A stretch of 64,000 nt of DNA. Source: Simmondsia chinensis (taxonomy: Eukaryota > Streptophyta > Magnoliopsida > Caryophyllales > Simmondsiaceae). Where the stretch lies: contig JAGTTD010000018.1 in NCBI GenBank assembly GCA_018398585.1, positions 12,593,501 to 12,657,500 of the forward strand, given 5' to 3'. The notes beneath the pieces are model-generated. The model searched no databases. It was not told the DNA's origin and saw only the letters and a list, made by a program, of their open reading frames with translations. Shown here one piece after another: positions 21,642 to 30,094 of this stretch. The position numbers and the translations under genes were made by a program. Within the stretch, counting starts at the first letter, position 1; each line of letters opens with the position of its first letter.

Positions 21642-23132
21642 ATGGAGAAAGAAATCAAGGCTCTTAAAGAAAATCATACATGGTCCCTTGAGACTCTACT
21701 GGAGGGAAAGAAGGCCATAGACTCGAAGTGGGTTTATAAGATCAAGTATAAGTCCGATGGGTCAATTGAGAGGTACAAAGCTCGTCTCATTGCAAAGGGA
21801 TACACCCAAGTAGAAGGTATAGATTACCATGATACCTTTGCCCCTACTGCTAAACTTGTGACTGTTCATGGTGTTTTGGCTGTTGCTGTAGCCCGAAGTT
21901 GGATTATCCAACAATTAGATGTTAATAATGCTTTTCTTCATGGAGACTTAGATGAGGAAGTCTACATGAAACTATCGCAAGGTTTTGAACATAAACACGA
22001 AGGAAAAGTTTATCACCTTCGTAAATCCCTTTATGGGCTTAAACAAGCATCTCGAAATTGGAATCAAAAATTCACTTCAACCTTGGTTAAAATTGGTTTT
22101 CAACAATCTAGGGATGATTAGTCTTTGTTTACGTATATGCATGGAGCAACTTATACTGCAATTCTCATTTATGTAAATGATGTGCTTGTCATGGGAAATA
22201 ATATGAGTCACATTTTAGAAGTCAAGAATGTATTGAATCAAGCTTTTGGAATAAAGGATTTGGGTCCAGTTAAGTATTTCCTAAGCATAGAGCTTGCTCG
22301 GTCTCAAAAGGGGATTATGTTGAATCAACGAATATATGCCCTCAATATCATTAGTGAAGCTGGTCTTCTGGGTGCTAAACCTGCTTTTACACCAATAGTA
22401 CAGAATCACGGTCTAGCAGATGGGGTAGGCGAGCCTTTAGAGGATAGAGGTCGGTATAGGCGTCTTGTTGGGCGTCTATTATATTTAACTATCACTCGTC
22501 CTAACATCTATTATACAGTTCGTGTTTTAAGCCAATTTATGCATGACCCCTGTGTTCCTCATCATGACGCCTTCTTAAGGGTTCTTCGATATCTTAAGGC
22601 AACACCGGGTCAAGGTATCTTTCTTCCTTCCGACTGTGACCTTAAGCTTCGGGTTTATTGTGATGCTGACTGGGCTGGTTGTCCTACCACTAGACGGTCA
22701 ACCACAAGATTCATTATTTTTTTTTTTTTGGGTGGTGCGCCTATTTCATGGAGGTCCAAGAAACAAACTGTCGTTTCTCAATCCTCCGCCGAAGCAGAAT
22801 ATCGATCCATGGCCCCAACAACAAGTGAAATAGTATGGTTGCGTCGATTATTACATGATCTTGTTGTTCTTACTAACGAGCCTGCTTTACTGTTTTGTGA
22901 TAATCAGGCTACTCTTCATATTGCTTCGAATTTTGTGTTTCATGAAAGGACAAAACATATTGAGGTTGATTGTCACTTTGTTCGAGAGAAATTATTGTCC
23001 AAGGAGATAGCCACAAGTTTTGCTCGTTCCGGAGACTGGTTAGCTGATGTCTTTACCAAGGCGTTGGGATCCTCACATCATTCTACTTTCCTTGGCAAGT
23101 TAGGCATCGTGAGCTTGCATGCTCCAACTTGA
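21642..23132 (+). pseudogene. Copia A reverse transcriptase and RNase H
   Basis: One frame interrupted by a single TAG at about 22119-22121. RT blocks: [66 protein letters not shown] and [11 protein letters not shown]. The active site reads LIYVNDVLVMGN, so the YVDD motif has Asn for the first Asp. RNase H has VYCDADWAGC, SAEAEYRSMA, LFCDNQATLHIA, HERTKHIEVDCHFVR and DVFTKAL. Apart from the stop and the active-site change this part is well kept. Confidence 0.9.
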
Positions 23133-23139
23133 GGGGGAG
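23129..23139 (+). other. Copia A polypurine tract
   Basis: TTGAGGGGGAG directly precedes the 3' LTR start TGTAGAATT at 23140, the usual plus-strand primer position. Confidence 0.85.
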
Positions 23140-23489
23140 TGTAGAATTTAATATTTCTTTTGTACTCTACATATTAGTTTTTGTATTTGTATACGTATTT
23201 ATTCTCTTAGCATATTCTTTGCAATCTTAATTCTAGAGTCATCTTTTGTAATTAGTTGTAGGTGGTATTCAAGTCTTCTCCTCTTTCCCCTCCTCTTCCA
23301 CAACCGGCCATCATGGCCATTGACTTGAAGATTTATTTCTTATAACTTTTATCTTAAGAAGATGATGAGGCATGTCCCTTCATCTAGATTTGTCCTTGTA
23401 TAAATTGAGTAGCTCTTGTACTGGTTAGATTAACCAATAAAAATATAGTCTCTTTTATTCTTAGTCTTTGTTTATTCTTAATTTTAACA
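23140..23489 (+). repeat. Copia A 3' LTR
   Basis: 350 bp, TGTAGAATT...TTTTAACA, aligned end to end with 9766-10119. Confidence 0.92.
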
Positions 23490-23494
23490 AAATT

Positions 23495-24515
23495 CAAGCC
23501 TAATATAATTTCTATTTTAGAATCACTTATTATCCCGGCTGTTATTGATAAGTTATTCCTAAAGTTAGGATTCGATAAGGGGCATTATACCCGACCCCTA
23601 AACCTAAGTTGGATATGGCCTTTATGGCACTCCTTAATGCGTGAAGTTGAGATTATGGCTATGCACCATATAGAGTTGTGTTTATGCTGGTGAAGGATAA
23701 AACCTGTAATCAACTTTTTTTCTTTTTTCCTTTGTTAATGCTTCTGCAAAGGAGGAGGAAAATGACTCATTTTGGAAACATTTGTAGGGAAGGCCAATCA
23801 ATTCGAAGGCCTTGTTGCCTGATAGGAGACTTTAATGAACTCAAATAACCCACTGATAAATTATGAGGAGCTCTGGTAAAGGATAAGCAGTTGATTTGGC
23901 TTGATTCTTTGTGTACTGCGGCAGGACTTTCGGATGTCCCGTGGCTTGGTCATAAATTCACATGGTCCGGGGAAATTTATATTATGCTTGTTCAAGAAAA
24001 GATTCACAAAGCTATAACTGATCAGGCATGGATTGATGTTTATACCCATTATGTGGTCCCATAACGGACTAGGGTCAGTGTTGGACCACTCCCCACTGAT
24101 TCTCTTCATAGTTAGAAAAATGATTCCAAAGCCTTGCCCCTTTAGGTTTTTAGCTGGTTGGGTTAATTAAAAAAAACTAAGAACACAGTTTTAAAGATAT
24201 GAAGTAAGAAGATAGGTGGTTATAGAATGTTTAAAATTGTCAAGAAACTCAAGCTATTAAAGAAAACTCTTCCATCTCGAAGGGACTCATGGCTTTAAAC
24301 TCGAAATATAATGAGAAAAGGATTCAGAGTGTCCAAAAACAGTTAATAATGTACCCAAATGATGTTGGCCTCAATAACAAAACTTCATCAACCAACGTGT
24401 CAACGTGAAAAACTATTGATATTCAAACACAAATACTGGGCCAATTATCAGCGTAAAGATTGGTTTATAGAAGATGATAGAAATTTAGGTGAACTTTTGT
24501 CAAATTTCAATATAG
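23495..24515 (+). pseudogene. LINE ORF2, downstream half
   Basis: Continues the frame broken by Copia A. Visible blocks: KPNIISILES, CLIGDFNE (endonuclease catalytic region, with a degenerate start), GLSDVPWLGHKFTWSGE, ITDQAWIDVY, then a degraded linker with RIQSVQKQL and HKYWANYQRKDWFIED, which corresponds to the region before RT. No RT is present; the remnant fades into AT-rich sequence. The order fits an APE-type plant LINE (L1 class). Confidence 0.75.
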
Positions 24516-24530
24516 ATTAAATTAGATGTG

Positions 24531-24531
24531 T

Positions 24532-24585
<54 letters not shown>
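24531..24585. repeat. (GT)n(AT)n microsatellite
   Basis: About 8 GT units run directly into about 19 AT units, roughly 370 bp upstream of the gene's start codon. Confidence 0.95.
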
Positions 24586-24589
<4 letters not shown>

Positions 24590-24825
24590 TATAATTTAGG
24601 TAGTAACTAAATATTGTATTTAGTGATGTATTAATTTTTTATTCAAAAAAAAAATAGTGATGTATGAATTTAATATAATTAAGCTGTAATACTTTCTAAC
24701 ATTTAACATAAATCTAAATATATAAATTATATTTTTATATGTTTAATATATAGTAAGATAATTTTTAAAATACATATAATAAAATTTGACAAATAATATG
24801 AAAAGAAAAAAATTAGCGAACTAGC

Positions 24826-24836
24826 ATTATATATGC
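24826..24836 (+). promoter_or_regulatory. Candidate TATA box of the oxidoreductase gene
   Basis: ATTATATATGC lies about 120 bp upstream of the ATG in otherwise AT-rich sequence and just before a CT-rich leader (CT repeats at about 24880-24896 and 24926-24938). A CACGTG G-box core at 24911-24916 falls in the probable leader. The position is plausible, but a TATA-like match is easy to get in this composition. Confidence 0.35.
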
Positions 24837-24950
24837 ACCACTCTCTCCTCCGCTAACTCAGCCTTCGATATTTCCCATCTCTCTCTCTCTCTCTCTGCCT
24901 CTCATATTGCCACGTGTACTCTTCATCTCTCTCTCTCTTCGCCAACAAAA

Positions 24951-27900
24951 ATGGGAGAGCCAGACACCCCAATCCAATTCGGCGTCCTTGGCTGCGCGGG
25001 CATAGCCCGAAAACTCTCCCGCGCAATACTTCAATCCCCAAATGCATCCCTCTGCGCCATCGCCAGCCGTTCGATCAACAAGGCCCGAACATTTGCCCAA
25101 TCCAACGGCTTCCCTCCCTCCACCAAAATCTACGGTAGCTACGAGGAGTTGTTGGACGATGCTGACGTGGACGCGGTCTACGTGCCCCTCCCCACGAGCC
25201 TCCACCGGAAATGGGCGGTGGCGGCTGCGGAGAAGGGGAAGCACGTGCTGCTTGAGAAGCCGGTGGCGTTGACCACGGCGGAGTTTGACGTCATCCTTGC
25301 GGTGTGTGAGTCCAGTGGGGTGCAGTTCATGGATGCTACCATGTGGATGCATCATCCTAGGACGCGTCTGATGAAGGAGTTTTTGTCTGATCCGCTGCGT
25401 TTTGGCCACCTTAAAACCGTGAGTTCCGTTTGATGTTGAATGATGTGGTAAAATATACTTTAGTATATGAAGTTGACTGGGAGTGGAGGGGACAATCAAG
25501 TCATCTAGATGGGATTTGGGTGTATTCATTATGGTTTATACAATATAAGGTTTGTAGTAAACTCAGCTCGGTTTGGTCTCGTGTCAACCTATTTAAAGTC
25601 AGGTCACTCCTTTTCTTATATTCAAATGGGGCTGGGTTGTGGGACCATTTGTTTCAGGTTTGGGTCACTACTTTTTCGTGTCATTTTTGGCGTGCATCAA
25701 TCTTGGATTGGGCTATACGAGGTTCCACTCGTCATTTATCCACTATTTAGTTTCTCAGTGTAATAAACTATTTACAAAATATTAAATGGTACTTTAAATA
25801 ATGTATACTTTTGTCTACATATATTTATTGGTGTTGGATCCCCTACATGTGCTAAAAGTATGAGCATCGTGATGGGCTCATGACGCCTCTCCCAAGGACT
25901 AGCTTCCCTTATTAAAGAATGATGTTATGCTCTCAAAAATGTAGGGAAAAAAAAAAAGCCTCCATCGTTCCGCAAAGATCACTGACAATACTACTTCATC
26001 CTCTAATTTGTTGCCAGATACAAAGCACGATAACCTTCGCCGCAAATCCCGAATTCCTAGAGAACGACATCCGAGTGAAGCCCGATCTTGACGCATTCGG
26101 TGCCCTTGGGGATGTGGGATGGTACTGCGTGAGGGCGAGCCTGTGGGCCGCAGATTATGACATGCCCAAATTCATACAAGCTCTGCCCGGCGCTGTCAAG
26201 AACGACGCTGGTGTCATACTCTGTTGCACCGCTTCTTTTCATTGGAACGACGGAAAAGTTGCCATCATCCACTGCTCTTTCTTCTCCAATCTCACCCACG
26301 ATATTACAGTCATGGGAACAAAGGTGATGCAGTACAACTTATTATTTAAAAACAAAACTCAATTCTATTTCTTCTAAAACTCAAAACTAATGAATTTTAT
26401 AATTCTATTCATAAACAAGAATAGATTTCTATTGGATAATTAAAAAAAATATATATATATGAAACTAAGAAATTACTTCTTTAAGTACAAATAAGAGTAA
26501 ACACACATTAGTGTATTAAAGTTTTAGTCCACAAACTTTCTAAAATCATATTTTAGTCCAAAACTTACTGTATTTGATAAAACAGTTAAAATAATGGTGT
26601 ATGAGGGCCTAAAATTGGCCTCTCGTCCAATTTTTTTTATTAGTAATGTCACAACATTGCGTGGGATGAGGGAAATAGCGAGTGCATGATGGGCTTATCA
26701 GCAAATAATCGCAAGTTTTATACCTTTTCACGCCATCATTTGGGTTATTTTATTAATTATGTAATTTTGGACCAAATATTATGTAATTGAGTTTATGGAG
26801 TTAAAAATTTTTAGGGTTATTTACATTTTAGTACTCTGATATTTTTAAAAATAATAAAAAGGACATTGACCTTTTTGAATTATTAAAAAGGCCTCTAAGT
26901 TTTTATTGTATTAATAAAAAGGCTTCTCTCAAGCATGATGACGTTATTTTCCATCGATATAGCTAATTTGGTAATTGCTTTTTATTAATGCTATAATAAA
27001 ATAACTTAAAATACACTTCAACTTCCTTATTATTACTTTGTAAGCACAAAATTCGAGATATTGTGTTATGTAGAAACTATCTATTTTTGCTTAATTTATT
27101 TCAAAATATAGTTATTAAGGAGTATTTTTATCATTTTACTATAGTATTAATAAAAATACAGTTGTCACATCAGCTCTGTTGACTAAAAATGACATTATCA
27201 CATCAGAGATAAGCCTTTTTATTAATGCGACAAAAACTTAAGGGGTCTTTTTATCAATACGACAAAAACTTAGGGGCCTTTTTAACAATTCAAAAAGGGC
27301 AGGGTCCTTTTTATTATTTTCAGAAACGTCGGGATACCAAAATATAAATAACCCAAATTTTTATATCAAACCGCAAGGCACTAATTTACCATAAAAACAA
27401 CTAAGTTAGCATATTAGTCAATATAAAGGTACCTAAAATATCATATTGACCAAAAAGATATATTTTATTCTAATCTTATAAAATAGCCAATAAAAGGAAC
27501 ATACCCAGTGCCTTAAGGGCTCCTGCCTACACAGGGTTTGGGGGGGCGGATGTACGCAGCCTTCCCCCTTCAGGGTGTTAACCTGAAGAGAAATTGTTTT
27601 CCAGTGCCCCCAACCTGAGGGTAAGGACTTCCCAGGAGGTCACCCATCCTGGTACTACTCTCGCCCAAGCACGCTTAACTTCGAAGTTCTAACGGGATCC
27701 GGTGACGGCGTGTTGGTGCCCTCTTTGGTTTATAAAATAGCCAACAAAATCTAATAAAATTTTATGTCATTATGAATCATTAAAACTCTTCTTTGGTGCT
27801 TCTTTATAAGGGGACCTTGCATGTCCATGATTTTTGCATTCCTTGCAAAGAGAAGGTGGCCACGTTCACCACAGCATCAGAGACTTGGTTCCTTGACATG

Positions 27901-28125
27901 TACACAGAGTGGTCACCGCAGCCGAGTGAGCAGACGGTGACAATAGATCTTCCACAAGAAGGGTACATGGTGAAGGAGTTTGCGTCGCTGGTTGGTAACA
28001 TAAAGCAAAATAGAGCTTCGCCAGAGATGAAGTGGCCAGTCATCAGTAGGAAAACGCAACTATTACTTGATGCTATCAAGTCTTCCGTTGACAATGACTG
28101 TGAGAAAGTCGAGATTGTTTATTAA
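24951..28125 (+). CDS. Gfo/Idh/MocA-family NAD(P)-dependent oxidoreductase, three exons
   Basis: Spliced CDS: 24951-25418, 26018-26323 and 27811-28125, giving 362 residues; both introns are phase 0 with GT-AG ends. Residues 10-20 (FGVLGCAGIAR) are the N-terminal Rossmann dinucleotide-binding turn, LLEKPVAL at 100-107 holds the family EKP motif, and DAFGALGDVGWYCVRA (181-196) is the substrate/catalytic region. The C-terminal half is the alpha/beta GFO_IDH_MocA domain, with GTLHVHDF directly after the last splice. Order and length match Arabidopsis At4g09670-type proteins, cytosolic or untargeted enzymes of uncertain substrate. No signal peptide is seen. The ATG follows a CT-rich leader. All exons are open, so the gene looks intact; intron 2 is enlarged by transposons. 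Related bacterial and animal enzymes act on sugars or dihydrodiols, so the substrate should not be assumed. Confidence 0.93.
25419..26017 (+). other. Intron 1 of the oxidoreductase gene
   Basis: 599 bp. Donor ACC|GTGAGT and acceptor TTGCCAG|ATA, chosen because they join HLKT to IQSTITFA as in the Arabidopsis homologue. No transposon recognised inside. Confidence 0.88.
26814..27354. mobile_element. Mutator-type MITE in intron 2
   Basis: 541 bp with long inverted ends: GGGTTATTTACATTTTAGTA at the left, and the reverse complement of the right end begins GGGTTATTTATATTTTGGTA. Similarity continues for over 100 bp through AATAATAAAAAGGAC and AAAAAGGCC(T/C)CTAAGTTTTT blocks. The flanks carry the perfect 9-bp duplication AAATTTTTA (26805-26813 and 27355-27363). 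The 9-bp duplication and long inverted repeats point to a MULE-derived MITE. No coding capacity. Confidence 0.85.
27491..27729 (-). mobile_element. Chimeric SINE: 5S-rRNA-like head, Au-like tail
   Basis: 239 bp flanked by a perfect 15-bp duplication TTATAAAATAGCCAA (27476-27490 and 27730-27744), so the whole unit integrated at once. Read on the minus strand it begins ACCAAAGAGGGCACC, continues with about 97 nt of 5S rRNA sequence (27623-27720), then CTCAGGTTGGGGG, GAAGGGGGAAGGCTGCGTAC and GGCACTGGGTATG (Au-like, compare 8993-9139), and ends in a TTCCTTTTA tail. The tRNA-derived head usual for Au is replaced. It lies antisense in intron 2. Confidence 0.85.
27623..27720 (-). other. 5S rRNA-derived promoter region inside the SINE
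   Basis: The minus strand reads ACCGGATCCC, AAGTTAAGCGTGCTTGGGCG (box A region), GAGAGTAGTAC (intermediate element) and AGGATGGGTGACCTCCTGGG (box C), then AAGTCCT. Compared with plant 5S rRNA from memory, about five differences occur over 80 nt by eye. The first ten or so bases and the last ~14 bases of 5S rRNA are missing, so this is not a 5S gene. All three internal promoter elements look intact. Confidence 0.88.
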
Positions 28126-28169
28126 AGAGATTTCCAGTGGAACTTGAACTCGTGTATTGAATAATTTTA

Positions 28170-28554
28170 GTGTTTTTTATGCTAAATGTTTTTGTATTTT
28201 GTCCATTATGTCAATTTAATCCTTAAATTTTATTTGTCAATTTGGTCTATATGTACAACTTACAATTCTCATATAGTCATTGCATAAAATTGATGTTGAG
28301 TGGCTGATTAAATTTGTAATAGTTTGGTCACGAGTTAGTTTAAATTGGGTCAATAAGTGAGTGTCTATGAAATTATTTGTGTTGAACATGAATTTATTGT
28401 TAAAAATTACGTCATTTAACTTAAAAATAATTTGGTCATAAAGGTTAAATCAACTAAATGTAAGTCGTACAGTGACTAATTGACACAATTAAAAAGTATG
28501 AGAATTAAATTGATACAAAAGACAAAGTAAATAGACCTTCACTAAAAATAGCCC
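28170..28554. mobile_element. MITE just downstream of the oxidoreductase stop
   Basis: 385 bp with diverged inverted ends (GTGTTTTTTATGCTAAATG on the left; GGGCTATTTTTAGTGAAGG as the reverse complement of the right) and a perfect 9-bp duplication ATAATTTTA (28161-28169 and 28555-28563). The left edge is 44 bp after the stop codon, so the gene's polyadenylation signals probably lie inside the MITE. A truncated second copy follows the exon-3 pseudogene at 62938. Confidence 0.8.
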
Positions 28555-29044
28555 ATAATTTTATTTTATATGGGGGTACGTGTAAGACCCTTGACATTGG
28601 GATGCCACGAGTAGGGTGATGCCTGGTGTTAGGCGCATCATACCCCTATCATTGTGTTGATATAGTCACTTGGTGTGCAAATCTCTAGTGCTTGGTTGGA
28701 TGTCAGCGCCTAGGTTTGGCTGCGACATGGAACATAACGGACCTTGACCCCAGCATGACCTCGAGAGGACATGCGTGTTTGAAGCAGTGCATTGACATAG
28801 TAAATGACCACTAGTCAAGCGCACGATAATGCTCAAGTAGGAGCACGTTAGTTGCATCGCACTAGTTAAAGACATACCCTTGACTAAGTGCAACTCACGC
28901 ATTGTGCCGGCACCAGACGGACATCAATCAGGCACAAGTATATATGCAATGTGCATCCCTTGTATGGATGAACCATGCTTAATTAGAGGTGGCCAGTGGG
29001 CCGGGCCTGGCCCATTGGGGGCTAGCAACCTTCCCCCCAATGGC

Positions 29045-29075
<31 letters not shown>

Positions 29076-29374
29076 GTGGAACGGCTCTCCCCCCAAATTT
29101 TAAAAGAAAATTTAATTTTTTTTCTATAAATACTAATCCAAATTTCTCATTTCACCACTACAATCTCTCCATCCAATTCTCTCTTCTCTACATTTGCTCT
29201 AAATTTCTAAAGTTCGAAGTTGCAACTGCGTTCTACTCGCAGAATCTCGTAGAAGTTCAAATTTCAGTTCTCACTTTCGTAAATTTAGCATCGAAATTTT
29301 ATTTGTTCGTCATTTTTACTTATTGAACTTGCATTCTGAGTTGCATTTTTTAATTAATAATCAATAATACTACC

Positions 29375-29850
29375 ATGGCACACAATTCATCTTCATCTAG
29401 AGCTGGTCAATCTAATTAAAGCTCTTCACGACAGCCTAAAATTCCTAGGACGGGCAGAGTTGCCGAACTTAATACCCAGGAATGAATATTTTTAGAACCC
29501 GATCCATCAACGAAGACACTTTAAATTGGGAGGAGCAACAACCGTACTACCACGACCAGGATTTTCCTGAATCGGGGGGTGCTGAAATTTCACAAATAGA
29601 AGAAGAACCCACACTCACCAATACCGAGACTAAAATCGACACCACCACTAGTAGTAGGCGTAGTACTAGTGAGGTGTGGAAGCACTTCACACGCGATTGG
29701 GAACATAATAAAGCATATTGTAAATTATGTGACCCCCTGAAAGTTTTTAGTCATTTACGTGGTGGTGGGACAGGCACATTAAAAAGACACCTAATGAGAA
29801 GCCACCCCGAACTAGACCCAATATCCCATTCTTTCCACCATGGCATGTGA
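29375..29850 (+). pseudogene. hAT transposase N-terminus with BED zinc finger
   Basis: ATG at 29375 opens MAHNSSSSRAGQSN-stop. After a frame change the long stretch from 29482 contains SEVWKHFTRDWEHNKAYCKL, then CDPLKVFSHL and LKRHLMRSHPELDP. This is a BED-type zinc finger (W.HF, C..C, H....H), the DNA-binding module at the N-terminus of hAT transposases. The catalytic RNase-H-like domain that should follow is missing. Confidence 0.8.
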
Positions 29851-30094
29851 TATACTAACGTGTCTAGTATCTTCAGTAGCATCGGAGCGTGCTTTTAATG
29901 CAGGTGGTAGGTTGCTTGGAACCAAAAGAGCGAAGCTATCATCGTCCAGCTTGTAAATGTCAGTGTGCTTAAAGGACTGGATGCACGCAGCGGATAGGGA
30001 GCAAGGCCAGCTGAAGTTGGGTTCATCGAGAGAGGATGAAGACAACCGTACTACCGATACGTCAAGTCCCGACGCACCAACCGTGCCAGCTTAG
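29838..30094 (+). pseudogene. hAT C-terminal dimerisation remnant
   Basis: Plus-strand frame MACDILTCLVSSVASERAFN, then AGGRLLGTKRAKLSSSSL-stop and CLKDWMHAADREQGQ. The 'A.DIL..PVSSVASER.FS.GGR' and 'KDW' blocks mark the hAT dimerisation domain. It follows the BED segment almost directly, so about 400-500 residues of transposase are deleted. Confidence 0.78.

Larger units (their letters stand above)
9766..23489 (+). mobile_element. Ty1-copia element (Copia A), split by Copia B
   Basis: Complete LTR-to-LTR copia element with 5-bp target duplications AAATT at 9761-9765 and 23490-23494. Without the nested Copia B it is about 5.15 kb. It has two LTRs of about 350 bp, a Met-tRNA-type primer site, gag, protease, integrase, RT and RNase H, and a purine tract. 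By eye the LTRs differ at roughly two dozen positions plus a 4-bp indel, so it is not recent. Several stops, frameshifts and the mutated RT active site make it non-autonomous. Confidence 0.92.
26324..27810 (+). other. Intron 2 of the oxidoreductase gene
   Basis: 1487 bp. Donor AAG|GTGATG and acceptor TTTATAAG|GGGACC, joining VMGTK to GTLHVHDF. It holds a Mutator-type MITE (26814-27354) and the 5S/Au chimeric SINE (27491-27729); the SINE ends only 81 bp before the acceptor. The remainder is AT-rich. Confidence 0.88.

Noticed and set aside
24858..25529. A 223-residue minus-strand gene
   Set aside because: Exact antisense shadow of exon 1, whose codon bias leaves the opposite frame open.
25430..25763. 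Protein-coding sequence within intron 1
   Set aside because: Homology to the Arabidopsis protein stops exactly at the GT donor and resumes at the AG acceptor; the open frames are chance.
27623..27720. A 5S rRNA gene on the minus strand
   Set aside because: Both ends of 5S rRNA are missing, it is a single copy, and it lies inside a unit with 15-bp target duplications, so it is part of a SINE.
27491..27729. A Cassandra TRIM LTR, which also carries 5S rRNA sequence
   Set aside because: Cassandra LTRs have TG...CA ends and 5-bp duplications. This unit has 15-bp duplications, a SINE-type tail and Au-like sequence. Cassandra remains a possible donor of the 5S part.
28880..29326. A 148-residue protein with polyglycine
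   Set aside because: The glycine run is the G20 tract; the frame crosses the hAT terminal repeat and has no domain.
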